Of a stretch of DNA of 64,000 nt, positions 17,875-26,415 are shown piece after piece. Source of the DNA: Fortiea contorta PCC 7126 (GTDB taxonomy: Bacteria; Cyanobacteriota; Cyanobacteriia; Cyanobacteriales; Nostocaceae). The notes beneath the pieces were generated by a model. The model worked only from the letters and a program-made list of their open reading frames with translations, searched no databases and had not been told where the DNA came from. A program made the translations under genes and the position numbers. Position 1 is the first letter of the stretch; each line of letters opens with the position of its first letter. The stretch is taken from the NCBI RefSeq assembly GCF_000332295.1, contig NZ_KB235930.1:4491895-4555894 (forward strand), read 5' to 3'.

Positions 17875-19074
17875 ATGGATTTTAGTCAATTTTTAGCCGC
17901 CAAGACGCAGATTATCCTCAATAAATGGATATTAGCAGTCCACCGAGATGGACAGATTGAAAGCGCTGATGACTTATCTTATACGGCGATTAAAAATCAT
18001 CTTCCTGATGTATTACAAGCGATGGTAACTGTGCTTTCCATCCATCAGGGGAATGATATCAAGTTGATAGTAACTGCAAGTTGGCAACATGGGGTTTTGC
18101 GAGCGGAACAAGGGTTTGATCCAGCAGAAATCGCGCGGGAGTATCATCTGCTGCGCTCAGTCATCTTTGAAACGATCGAAGCAGATTTATTACAGGGAAC
18201 GCCTGCAGATATTATTCGCGCTATGCGTTTGATTGATACTGTAATTGATGAGGCGATCGCCCGTTGTTTCAATAGTTATTTTGAAGAACGTTTGCGAGAA
18301 TTACAACAATTATACACTTCATTAACGCTGCATAATCAAGAACTGAATCGCCTAGTTACCGCTAACCAAGATTATCTTTCTCATTTGGCTCATGAATTAA
18401 AAAGTCCCTTGGCTTCGATTATCAGCTACTCGAATTTGTTTTTACGCGAACAAAGAAATGAGACGAGGGGAGAGCAAAACTACGGAAATTTAGAACATAT
18501 TGAGCGGGTGTTACGCAATGGGAGACAGTTACTTCGTTTAATTAACGATATTTTGCAAATTTCACGGTATGACGCCGGCAAAATTAAACCAGAACCAGCA
18601 CTGATTAATGTCAGTGGCGTCATCAACAATGTCTGTGAAATGTTAGAACCTCTGGCGAAAGAGAAAAATTTACAGATGATTGTGGATTGGAAAAATGCGC
18701 CAACGGAAGTGTTCACAGACCCTGTACAATTACAACAAATTATCACAAATATTATCAGTAATGCAATTCGTTACACAGAGTCTGGGACAATTATAATTAT
18801 GTGTCAAGTGTTGAAGAACGAGCGATGGGCGATCGCAGTTTCTGATACTGGCATTGGCATTGCACCAGCAGACCAAACCCAAATATTTGAACCGTATTTC
18901 CGCGCAGGCGGTGGTGATAAATCCTACGTCCCCGGTAGCACTGGGTTAGGATTAGCGATAGTTTCCCGGTTGGTAAAATTACTCCAAGGTGAAATTAAAC
19001 TAGTCTCCGAGGTGGGCGTCGGTTCAACCTTCACAGTGATTTTACCACTGCAGCTGCAAATGTCACCGAGTTGA
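17875..19074 (+). CDS. sensor histidine kinase with RsbRD-like N-terminal domain
   Basis: This 399-residue soluble kinase has no membrane segment. Residues 1-145 are all-helical and match the RsbRD/RsbT co-antagonist N-terminal type (FLAAKTQIILNKWILAV; HGVLRAEQGFDPAEIAREY), a sensory domain of stress-type regulators. The HisKA dimerisation box is LSHLAHELKSPLASI with phospho-acceptor His173. The ATPase part shows the N box (QIITNIISNAIRYT), G1 (VSDTGIGI) and G2 (GSTGLGLAIV). The response regulator follows 109 bases downstream, and the two form a probable two-component pair. The signal is unknown. Confidence 0.9.
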   Translation: MDFSQFLAAKTQIILNKWILAVHRDGQIESADDLSYTAIKNHLPDVLQAMVTVLSIHQGNDIKLIVTASWQHGVLRAEQGFDPAEIAREYHLLRSVIFETIEADLLQGTPADIIRAMRLIDTVIDEAIARCFNSYFEERLRELQQLYTSLTLHNQELNRLVTANQDYLSHLAHELKSPLASIISYSNLFLREQRNETRGEQNYGNLEHIERVLRNGRQLLRLINDILQISRYDAGKIKPEPALINVSGVINNVCEMLEPLAKEKNLQMIVDWKNAPTEVFTDPVQLQQIITNIISNAIRYTESGTIIIMCQVLKNERWAIAVSDTGIGIAPADQTQIFEPYFRAGGGDKSYVPGSTGLGLAIVSRLVKLLQGEIKLVSEVGVGSTFTVILPLQLQMSPS

Positions 19075-19183
19075 GAGGGTGGTCTTGGGGAGCCGCTGCA
19101 TTCAGCCGCCAAACTTGTAGACACCTGCAAGCTTCCCGTCCCATGATAATATTGACCATCATGGGAGCGTTTGAGAAAAAATA

Positions 19184-19834
19184 ATGGCTCAAGGCATTAA
19201 TAGTAAACTAAAAGTATTAATTGTTGAAGATGACCCCATGATGCAACTGGGGTTAGAACAGTCATTAATGGCTCAACCCCATTTAGAAATTGTTGGACAA
19301 GCAGAAGATGGCTATTTGGGTGTACAAGCAGCATTGCAACTCAAACCAGATTTAGTAGTCATGGATATCGGTTTACCAAGACTTGACGGAATTGCAGCGA
19401 CACAGCAAATCAAAGCCGCACTACCAGAAACCCATGTCGTCATGCTCACATCTCACCAAACACAAACAGAAATCATCGCCGCCCTATCCAGCGGTGCTGA
19501 TGCCTATTGTATCAAAGGTGCGAGCGTAGAAAGATTATTAAATGCGATCGCTGCTGCAGTCGATGGCGCAACTTACCTAGATCCCCAAATTGCGCGCCGA
19601 GTAATTGACAATCTCCGTCCTCCCACCACCACAGGAAACACCGCAAACCTGTCCACACGCGAGTTAGAAGTACTCAAACTCATGGTAGACGGATTGAGTA
19701 ATCCAGAAATCGCCGAAAAACTCTATCTCAGCCCCAACACCGTCAAAACTCACGTCAGGGGTATCATGAATAAACTCGCAGTTGACGACCGTGTTCAAGC
19801 AGCCGTCGTCGCGCTGCGTTCTGGGTTAGTGTAA
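19184..19834 (+). CDS. NarL/FixJ-type response regulator
   Basis: This is a 216-residue DNA-binding response regulator. The receiver domain covers residues about 8-125, with acidic residues EDD near 16-18, phospho-acceptor Asp61 in VVMDIGLPRLDG, and Lys in YCIKGAS. The C-terminal LuxR-type helix-turn-helix reads LSTRELEVLKLMVDGLSNPE and LYLSPNTVKTHVRGIMNKL (about 153-200). It is the likely partner of the kinase encoded just upstream on the same strand. Targets are not visible in the window. Confidence 0.93.
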   Translation: MAQGINSKLKVLIVEDDPMMQLGLEQSLMAQPHLEIVGQAEDGYLGVQAALQLKPDLVVMDIGLPRLDGIAATQQIKAALPETHVVMLTSHQTQTEIIAALSSGADAYCIKGASVERLLNAIAAAVDGATYLDPQIARRVIDNLRPPTTTGNTANLSTRELEVLKLMVDGLSNPEIAEKLYLSPNTVKTHVRGIMNKLAVDDRVQAAVVALRSGLV

Positions 19835-19885
19835 ATCAGTAGGCTGTTGTATGAATATTTTCGTGGGGTAGAAACGAGTGTGAAA

Positions 19886-20013
19886 AGCTCGCGCAAAGGC
19901 GCAAAGGCGCAAAGAAGAAGAAAGGTAATTTTGGCATTTCATATTCTGATTCAGCAACTTGAAAATAATATTTCTGCAATCTTCTTTGCGTCTTTGCGTC
20001 TTTGCGTGATAAA
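19886..20013. repeat. inverted repeat of GCGCAAAG units
   Basis: AAAGGCGCAAAGGCGCAAAGAAG at about 19894-19916 is mirrored by CTTCTTTGCGTCTTTGCGTCTTTGCGT at about 19980-20006, leaving a loop of roughly 60 bases. Such AAGACGCAAAG palindromes are scattered through filamentous cyanobacterial genomes. It lies between convergent genes and may end transcription for both. Confidence 0.75.
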
Positions 20014-20040
20014 AAGTTGCTCAATATTCATGCAAGAGGC

Positions 20041-21330
20041 TTATTTTTTCTCATTCAACCGCACAGCTACACTCCCAGCATGGGCGGGTAAGCCTTCTGC
20101 TTGAGCAAGGGTGACGGCTGCGTTGCCAATTGTCTGCAATGCTGGTTGATTGCATTCCAAATAGGTGATACGCTTGAGGAAGTCGTAAACACTCAAGCCA
20201 GAAGCAAAGCGAGCAGAACGGGCGGTAGGTAAGACATGGTTGGGGCCGCCTAAGTAATCGCCGATGGCTTCTGGAGTATAGCGTCCTAGGAAGACGCTAC
20301 CAGCGGATTTGATTTGATTAGCGAGTATTTGTGGTTCGTCTACGCACAATTCCACGTGTTCTGGTGCGAGTTGATTTAGTAGTGGTATACTTGCAGTTAA
20401 ATCGTTAACAATAATTACTGCTGCGTGTTGTTCCCAACTAGCTTTGGCTACAGCTTGAGTGGGTAAGTCTGCGAGAATTTGCTCGACTGCAACTATCACT
20501 TTTTCAGCAAATGTCTCTGAATCGGTAATTAAAATTGATTGGGCGCTAGGGTCGTGTTCGGCTTGGGAGAGTAAATCCCACGCTATCCAATCTGGGTTGT
20601 TTTTGTCATCAGCTACCACCAAAATTTCTGAAGGGCCAGCGATACTGTCAATCCCTACAGTCCCGAATACTTGGCGTTTGGCTTCCGCAACGTAGGCGTT
20701 ACCAGGCCCGACTATTTTATCTACAGGGGCGATACTTGCAGTACCATAAGCTAAGGCTGCTATTGCTTGCGCTCCTCCAATACCGTAGATTTCTGTCACT
20801 CCAGCAATTTTAGCAGCAGCTAACACTGCCGGATTAATCTCACCCCGTGGTGTAGGGACTGTCATAACTATCCTTTCCACACCGGCAATTTTCGCAGGTA
20901 ACGCATTCATCAGCACGGAACTGGGGTAGCTAGCGCGTCCACCGGGTACGTAAATTCCCACTTGTGACAGAGGTATCCAATTTAATCCTAATTTTATCCC
21001 GACTGCATCTGTGTAGCCGATATTTTGCGGTAGTTGTTTTTCATGGAAAGCCGATATACGTTCTGCAGCTAATTCCAGTGCAGCTTTCACATCTGCGGTG
21101 CATTTAGCTGCTTGTTCAGAAATGAAAGTATCACTCAGACGCAACGATTGTAAATCAAAATGATCAAAGCGGCTGGTATATTCTTTAATTGCTGCGTCAC
21201 CACGGGCTTTGACATCAGCCAAAATTGCGCCCACTGTCCCACTCACATCAATTGTAGCTTCCCGGCGATCGCTCACCAGCGCTTTGAATTTTGCGGTAAA
21301 GTCTTTGTCGGTTGTTTGAAGTAGTTGCAT
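20041..21330 (-). CDS. hisD: histidinol dehydrogenase
   Basis: HisD carries out the last two steps of histidine synthesis, oxidising L-histidinol to L-histidine with two NAD+. The product is 429 residues, the normal length. Family blocks are IYVPGGRASYPSSVLM, GGAQAIAALAYGT, VGPGNAYVAEAKR, the signature IDSIAGPSEILVVAD, and the zinc-site region LSQAEHDPSAQSILIT; HVELC and FLGRYTPEAIGDYLGGPNH are near the C-terminus. It is 29 bases downstream of the winged-helix gene on the same strand, so it may be transcribed with it, though no functional link is expected. No other his gene is in the window. Confidence 0.97.
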   Translation of the reverse strand: MQLLQTTDKDFTAKFKALVSDRREATIDVSGTVGAILADVKARGDAAIKEYTSRFDHFDLQSLRLSDTFISEQAAKCTADVKAALELAAERISAFHEKQLPQNIGYTDAVGIKLGLNWIPLSQVGIYVPGGRASYPSSVLMNALPAKIAGVERIVMTVPTPRGEINPAVLAAAKIAGVTEIYGIGGAQAIAALAYGTASIAPVDKIVGPGNAYVAEAKRQVFGTVGIDSIAGPSEILVVADDKNNPDWIAWDLLSQAEHDPSAQSILITDSETFAEKVIVAVEQILADLPTQAVAKASWEQHAAVIIVNDLTASIPLLNQLAPEHVELCVDEPQILANQIKSAGSVFLGRYTPEAIGDYLGGPNHVLPTARSARFASGLSVYDFLKRITYLECNQPALQTIGNAAVTLAQAEGLPAHAGSVAVRLNEKK

Positions 21331-21359
21331 GGACAGTTTTTTGGCTGATGTAAGGTGAT

Positions 21360-22052
21360 TTACCTACTTTGTGGCAGAGTTGGAGTAGGTTGATAAACAG
21401 AGTGCGATCGCAGTTGACCAATCACTGTTATTGTACCAAGAGTTAAGGCAGCAGTTACGAGAGCGATCGCTACCGATTTATTCTGCCAAAAACTGAGCTT
21501 TCCTTGTTTATATGCTGTGTTGGTTATATTTACTTCCCGTCTAGCTTCCTCCAAAATTGATTGGAGAGCATTTATCTGCTCATCTTCTAGTTGGGAAAAT
21601 TTATCTTGTCTAAAAGCATTTTCTAAAATTTTTACCTTTTCTTCTGAAGATACTTGAGTAAGTTCTCTCTTCACAATTTCATAGGGATTGCTTTGTTTTA
21701 CTGGTTGTGGTGATGGTGTTGGAATAATTGGTGGTTTAACTGGATTATCTTGTTGAATCTCTTTTTTTGTAAAGCTATATGAAGTATTTTGACGTGTAGG
21801 TGTTTGCGATTGCGTTTGAGGTTTTGCAGGTTGAGTTGGTATGCGTTGGTTATTACCTATTTGATTTGATTTCAATGACCATTTATAGTCAGTGTCTTGA
21901 ACTACTTGCTGCTTTAGCGAAGAATATAAGTAATGATTTACTTCGCGTCTTTCAACTCCCAGCATATCAGCAATTTTTGCTGCTCTCAAAGGAGTACCGC
22001 GCTTCAATATTTCTAAGATTTTAGATTCTAGTTTATCCATGTCAGTTGCCAA
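21360..22052 (-). CDS. Z-alpha-like winged-helix protein with C-terminal membrane anchor
   Basis: This 230-residue protein has three parts. Residues 6-61 form a winged helix that aligns with Z-alpha domains: ILEILKRGTPLRAAKIADML, then RREVNHYLYSSL and a terminal YKWSL. The three residues that contact Z-form nucleic acid in ADAR1 have counterparts (Asn39, Tyr43, Trp58), and Arg35 sits where ADAR1 has Lys169; the two wing prolines are absent. Residues 65-120 are a Gln/Pro/Thr-rich linker. Residues about 190-212 (KSVAIALVTAALTLGTITVI) are a membrane helix. It starts 21 bases after the ParB-like gene, so it belongs to that operon. The family is unknown to me. Confidence 0.7.
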   Translation of the reverse strand: MATDMDKLESKILEILKRGTPLRAAKIADMLGVERREVNHYLYSSLKQQVVQDTDYKWSLKSNQIGNNQRIPTQPAKPQTQSQTPTRQNTSYSFTKKEIQQDNPVKPPIIPTPSPQPVKQSNPYEIVKRELTQVSSEEKVKILENAFRQDKFSQLEDEQINALQSILEEARREVNITNTAYKQGKLSFWQNKSVAIALVTAALTLGTITVIGQLRSHSVYQPTPTLPQSR

Positions 22053-22073
22053 CTTTAACTAACTAAACTAAAT

Positions 22074-22814
22074 TCAGATAGTGCTTTCATAAAGGCTGTC
22101 AATAATTTTTAGCATTGTTTTGTCACCTAAGCCTTTAATACGATCTACTGCATTACTAAAAGATTTGAAATCACCGTTTTTACGTTCATTGACAATTGAT
22201 TCTATTATTTTTTGATTAACATTTACTCTTCTTAACTTAGAAGTAAGTTCGGGTAAGCTCAAGTTATTAAGCGCATTTAATGGCTCAATTGGCTTGGGAA
22301 TCCGATTCTCAATTTCCTTCAGTCTTTCATTAATATTATTTATTTCCTGCCTAAACTCTTTCCGTAGTTCAATAGTGCGGTTATCAAAATGTGATTCGAT
22401 GTTGTTCATACGAGATTCTGTATTAGTGACCCGTAATTCCATGTTTGTGGATGTATATTCTTTAGAATCTGATAGAGAAGCTATATTATTGGAAATAATA
22501 CTTTTTGATTTTCTGAATAATTCAACTTGTTTCGTTAAAACTTCTTCATTTTCATCCTCAATAATAAATACTCCAATCATTTCGCCTTTACGGGGGTCTA
22601 TTTCTCTAGCTCTAGCAGCCGCATGATATTCAAAGTCCCCATCTACTATCTCATATGATTGCAGACTTGTTCTACGAACTACTATCGGGTTAATAACACC
22701 TTCAGATTCTAAAATCAGATTAGCACCTTGTTCTAATTGATTATCCGCGAAACTTGAACGAGGTGTGATGGATGTAATTTTCTTGACAGCAACAAGTGAT
22801 GTAGATAATTTCAT
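22074..22814 (-). CDS. ParB/Srx-fold protein with coiled coil and C-terminal helix-hairpin-helix-like region
   Basis: This is a 246-residue protein. Residues about 10-90 resemble the ParB/Srx nucleotide-binding fold: LEQGANLILESEGVINPIVV, then YEIVDGDFEYHAAARAREID. The usual ParB box (GERRxRA) is replaced by GDFEYHAAARA, so CTP/ATP binding is uncertain. Residues about 120-175 are coiled coil. The C-terminus (FSNAVDRIKGLGDKTMLKII) fits a helix-hairpin-helix, a sequence-independent DNA-binding unit. The usual ParB helix-turn-helix is missing. The start ATG overlaps the stop of the upstream nuclease-ParA gene by one base (TAATG), so the two are translationally coupled and probably act as partners. 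Confidence 0.72.
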   Translation of the reverse strand: MKLSTSLVAVKKITSITPRSSFADNQLEQGANLILESEGVINPIVVRRTSLQSYEIVDGDFEYHAAARAREIDPRKGEMIGVFIIEDENEEVLTKQVELFRKSKSIISNNIASLSDSKEYTSTNMELRVTNTESRMNNIESHFDNRTIELRKEFRQEINNINERLKEIENRIPKPIEPLNALNNLSLPELTSKLRRVNVNQKIIESIVNERKNGDFKSFSNAVDRIKGLGDKTMLKIIDSLYESTI

Positions 22815-24190
22815 TAATTTAACCCTATCTTTTGTAATACTTCTATTGCTAGTAATTCAAATTCTTGTGCTGATGTTGAACTAGGTTTAAAATCTAGTAC
22901 AGATATTGGATCAGCTATTTCTATATCTCCAATTATCTGAACTTTTTCAGCGCACTTTGCCAAATCTTCTCTTTCATAAATCACAGCATCCATAACATTG
23001 ATGCCATACCGACTAGAAATCTTTTCTATGCGATTTTTTAAAGTAGATTGCACAAACCTAGCATTGGTTGATATTTTGCTAGCTAAAATTCCTATAATTT
23101 CAATTGGCGGTTTTCTGATTTGTTTTCTAAATCCATTAATACTTTTTATAAATTCTTTAACATTCGTTAATCCTTGGTTGGCGAATGGTTTCAGATCCGA
23201 TGGAATAATGAGATAGTCTGTTGTTATCAAGGCAATTTTGGCATACAAATTTAAAGAAGGTGGTGTATCAATCAGTACAATATCATACTGGTCTTTTACT
23301 GCTTCTAATTTTTGAATCAGTATTAGTCTGCTATAATCAAGCTCATTCAGTTCCTTTTCATTCTTTATCAAATTAATGTGTCCAGGAACTACATAAATTT
23401 CAGGATTACTAAAATTAGATTTTCTAGCTACTTCCGAAATAGGATAAAAGTCTTCTGAATTCAACACGTGATAAATATTAGAGTCTTTTATATCATCAAA
23501 CTCTTCGTCATCAAATTTGATTAAACCAGTAGCAAATGTGGTGTTTGCTTGGCTATCTAAGTCAATAACTAAAACTCTTTTACCCTTTTTCCGCAGAGCA
23601 GCAGCCAAGTTAACTACAGTTGTTGTCTTCCCAACTCCACCTTTATTGTGATAGATTGCAACTATTTTCATTGAATTTTGCCTCTTGGTTTCAGAATTAT
23701 TAGGTTGATTCTCTTCAGATATTTGAGGATGCAAATTATTTATACTTTGTCTATGGTTCAGACTCTCTCTACCAATTAAACCCTTGATTTCCTCTAGCTT
23801 TGTCTCAACGTCATTCCCTGAACATTGAAAAGCTAACTTAATATCATATTGAAATTTTTCATAAATTCTGACTTCCTTCCCATTAGTCAGCAATCCATAG
23901 CGCAAATTCAAGCTGATTAAATAATGCCTGAGTCGGGATACGTGATTATTTAAGTTTTGTTTGGGATGCTTGGCTTCCATGACGATACTCAGTGGCGAGT
24001 TTGCATCCAAAACAAAGGGAACAACTTGTGCAGCAAATGCTAAGAAGTCTAAACGGATACTACCAACTGCAACTTCTTGATGCCAAGTGTCAGGAGTGTA
24101 GCCTAGCTGAGGTAGCAAATACTGTACTATAAGCTTGCTCTCTACTTCGCTTTCATTACGGCACAGTTCGGGTTTAAAAGGCGATAACAA
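22814..24190 (-). CDS. HsdR-N (PD-(D/E)XK) nuclease-like domain fused to a ParA ATPase
   Basis: This 458-residue protein has two domains. Residues 1-125 match the type I restriction R-subunit N-terminal (HSDR_N) fold: Glu17, then GSIRLDFLAF with Asp48, and IVMEAKHPK with Glu72-x-Lys74, followed by LRYGLLTNGKEVRIYEK. All core residues of a PD-(D/E)XK nuclease are present. After a polar linker (140-172), residues 174-458 are a complete ParA/MinD-type ATPase: Walker A KGGVGKTT (183-190), DLDSQANTTFATG, and Walker B IVLIDTPPSL. No helicase or methylase follows, so this is not a restriction system in the usual sense. It heads a three-gene operon. The pairing of these two domains is unfamiliar to me. 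Confidence 0.82.
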   Translation of the reverse strand: MLSPFKPELCRNESEVESKLIVQYLLPQLGYTPDTWHQEVAVGSIRLDFLAFAAQVVPFVLDANSPLSIVMEAKHPKQNLNNHVSRLRHYLISLNLRYGLLTNGKEVRIYEKFQYDIKLAFQCSGNDVETKLEEIKGLIGRESLNHRQSINNLHPQISEENQPNNSETKRQNSMKIVAIYHNKGGVGKTTTVVNLAAALRKKGKRVLVIDLDSQANTTFATGLIKFDDEEFDDIKDSNIYHVLNSEDFYPISEVARKSNFSNPEIYVVPGHINLIKNEKELNELDYSRLILIQKLEAVKDQYDIVLIDTPPSLNLYAKIALITTDYLIIPSDLKPFANQGLTNVKEFIKSINGFRKQIRKPPIEIIGILASKISTNARFVQSTLKNRIEKISSRYGINVMDAVIYEREDLAKCAEKVQIIGDIEIADPISVLDFKPSSTSAQEFELLAIEVLQKIGLN

Positions 24191-24637
24191 TATGTACCTC
24201 CCTGTGGAAAGTAGCCGCTATTGTATAAAATTTCATATGTTTATGATTATTGCACAGTCACAGTATTTTGAAGCATACGGATTACATAATGTTCCTCGTG
24301 TTCAGAAAATTATGTTAAGTATTGTTACTTAAAATTGAATGTGGTAAATCTCTGGTTAAAGAAATTTACACTTACACCTGCTAAGTTTACTGTTGTCGAT
24401 TTAAAACACTTCTACTCATTTATAACCTTGTTCTCGGAGTTTTGTCCGTATGGACACGCTGAATAACGATGATTTTTTTCACTGATATTTCACAACTTCA
24501 GTCAGGGTGCTATATAATTCTGACTGCTTCAACCAAATTTATGAATCCTCGAAAATGTTAAATTTAGAGGAAATTTTTATAAATCAGGATATGTGTAAGC
24601 TACCTAAATGGGAAGGCGTCAACAAAGGAATTAACCA
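24191..24637. other. divergent promoter region between two ParA-type genes
   Basis: This 447-base gap lies between head-to-head genes. It holds a small GTCC-GTAT-GGAC hairpin near 24445 and a good plus-strand promoter at 24489-24518. No clear iterated parS-like repeats are visible by eye. Confidence 0.45.
24489..24518 (+). promoter_or_regulatory. sigma70-type promoter for the orphan parA gene
   Basis: TTCACA (24489-24494) and a perfect TATAAT (24513-24518) are separated by 18 bases. The predicted start near 24525 leaves a leader of about 110 bases before the ATG at 24638. Confidence 0.5.
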
Positions 24638-25522
24638 ATGGGATATGTAATTGCTACTGCAAATATGAAGGGTGGTGTTGGTAAAACTACCATCACTGTC
24701 AACTTAGCGACTTGTTTAGCGAAAAATCACGGTAAGCGGGTACTCGTGCTAGATTTAGATAGCCAAATTAGCGCTACGCTGAGTTTGATGTCGCCTTTGG
24801 AGTTTGCTAAACGGCGCAAACACAGAAAGACATTTAGGTATTTAATAGACCAAGTTATTGCTCCAGAACCTAATGCTAATCTCAAGATTCAAGATATTGT
24901 GCAATCGCCAGCTTGTAATCTTCCAGGACTAGATTTGTTACCTGGAGATATTGATTTATATGATGAATTTTTAGTTTCAGAAATGCTACACCAACAAGCA
25001 GTGGCTTTGGGTGAGCAAGATTTTGAAACTGTTTGGAATCGCTTTGAAAGAGTCTTGATTAACAATATTTTAAAACCAGTGCGTGAGGAATATGATTTTA
25101 TTCTCTTAGATTGCGCTCCTGGTTATAATCTCATGACTCGGAGCGCTTTAGCAGCCAGCGATTTTTACATTCTCCCAGCCAAACCAGAACCTTTATCTAT
25201 CGTGGGTATTCAACTTTTAGAAAGACGCATTGCTCAGTTAAAAGATAGTCATGAACACGAAGCAAAAATAGATATCAAAATGTTAGGTATCGTCTTTAGT
25301 ATGTCCAGTGCTAATTTGTTAACTGGTAGATACTATAAACAGGTAATGCATCGAGTTGTAGAAGATTTTGGTGTGGAAAAAATTTGTAAAAATCAAATAC
25401 CAGTTGATGTGAATGTAGCGAAGGCTGTTGATAGTTTTATGCCGGTTGTTTTAAATAGTCCTCAATCACCTGGCTCTAAAGCCTTCACTCAACTAACTCA
25501 AGAACTGTTGCAGAAGCTGTAA
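24638..25522 (+). CDS. orphan ParA-family ATPase
   Basis: This 294-residue protein is a deviant Walker ATPase of the ParA/MinD group. It has NMKGGVGKTTITVNLA (Walker A with both the signature and the P-loop Lys, residues about 10-18), LDLDSQISATLSL, and Walker B FILLDCAPGYN. ParA proteins position plasmids, chromosomes or protein bodies using dynamic DNA binding. No parB follows. It is divergent from the nuclease-ParA operon, which raises the chance that they share a role or compete. McdA, the carboxysome-positioning ATPase, is related, but this protein keeps the signature lysine that the best-known McdA lacks. Confidence 0.88.
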   Translation: MGYVIATANMKGGVGKTTITVNLATCLAKNHGKRVLVLDLDSQISATLSLMSPLEFAKRRKHRKTFRYLIDQVIAPEPNANLKIQDIVQSPACNLPGLDLLPGDIDLYDEFLVSEMLHQQAVALGEQDFETVWNRFERVLINNILKPVREEYDFILLDCAPGYNLMTRSALAASDFYILPAKPEPLSIVGIQLLERRIAQLKDSHEHEAKIDIKMLGIVFSMSSANLLTGRYYKQVMHRVVEDFGVEKICKNQIPVDVNVAKAVDSFMPVVLNSPQSPGSKAFTQLTQELLQKL

Positions 25523-25530
25523 AATTTTAG

Positions 25531-25551
25531 AGACGTTGCATTGCAACGTCT
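25531..25551. terminator. palindrome after the orphan parA gene
   Basis: AGACGTTGCA and TGCAACGTCT pair perfectly around one central T, 9 bases after the stop codon. It could stop transcription, although the following T run is short. Related AGACG/CGTCT palindromes occur at 54271 and 60286. Confidence 0.55.
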
Positions 25552-25584
25552 ATCTATCTCATAGTTTTTTTAAGTTTTTATTCA

Positions 25585-26415
25585 ATGGAAGACATAAAAC
25601 AAACAATAATTAGTTACTCTAATAAAGACCTCGAACAGCGCAAAAATTGGTATTCGCCGGCCGCCGCAGCGTATAATCAAGCAAGACCTCATTATCCTCA
25701 AGAAGTGATTGATCAAGTTGTGCAAATTGCTCAACTTTCTGCTGAATCGAAAATTTTGGAAGTGGGATGTGGCCCAGGAACCGCGACTGTAGCATTTGCT
25801 CAATTAGGTTGTGCGATGATTTCCTTGGAGCCAAATCCAGATTTTTTTCAGTTAGCGCAACAAAATTGTCAACCATATCCTCATGTAGAAATTCAAAACA
25901 CTTCTTTTGAAGAATGGACGCCGGAGTTTTTAAAATTTGATGCTGTGTTAGCAGCGAGTTCTTTTCATTGGATATCACCGACGATTGGATATCCCAAAGC
26001 AGCAAATGCGCTTAAGGATAGTGGCTCTATAATTTTGTTGTGGAATAAGGAACTTCAACCTAGCTATGAAGTTTATCAAAGGTTGTCGGAAATTTATCAA
26101 AGACATGCTCCATTGCTCGATAGATATGAAGACGAAAAAACTCAAGATGACATTTTGCAAAAGTTAGGAAATATGTCTATAGATTCTGGACAATTTCAAG
26201 ACTTAATTGGTGGAAAAATCACAGTAGAATTGACTTATAGTGTAGATAAATACTTAACACTATTAAATACTTATTCGCCTTACATTAAGTTAGATGCAGA
26301 TACGAAAAAATTGTTATTTGCAGACTTGCGAGATTGCATAGAAAGCAACTTCGGTGGTGCTCTGCAACTTTCATATATCTCAGCTTATCACGTTGCGAAG
26401 AAAAAGATTGCATGA
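25585..26415 (+). CDS. class I SAM-dependent methyltransferase
   Basis: This 276-residue methyltransferase has motif I ILEVGCGPGTATVAFAQLG (SAM binding, about residues 54-72), motif II ISLEPNPDF and a motif-IV-like DAVLAASSFHWIS. The N-terminal NWYSPAAAAYNQARPHYPQE is typical of the Methyltransf_11/25 group acting on small molecules or lipids; the substrate cannot be told. Its TGA overlaps the ATG of the next gene (ATGA), so it is translationally coupled to the isopentenyl phosphate kinase-like protein. It may act on an isoprenoid, but that is only inference from position. Confidence 0.85.
   Translation: MEDIKQTIISYSNKDLEQRKNWYSPAAAAYNQARPHYPQEVIDQVVQIAQLSAESKILEVGCGPGTATVAFAQLGCAMISLEPNPDFFQLAQQNCQPYPHVEIQNTSFEEWTPEFLKFDAVLAASSFHWISPTIGYPKAANALKDSGSIILLWNKELQPSYEVYQRLSEIYQRHAPLLDRYEDEKTQDDILQKLGNMSIDSGQFQDLIGGKITVELTYSVDKYLTLLNTYSPYIKLDADTKKLLFADLRDCIESNFGGALQLSYISAYHVAKKKIA

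Noticed and set aside
22814-24190. Type I restriction-modification system
   Set aside because: Only an HsdR N-terminal-like domain is present. There is no helicase part, HsdM or HsdS, and the rest of the protein is a ParA ATPase.
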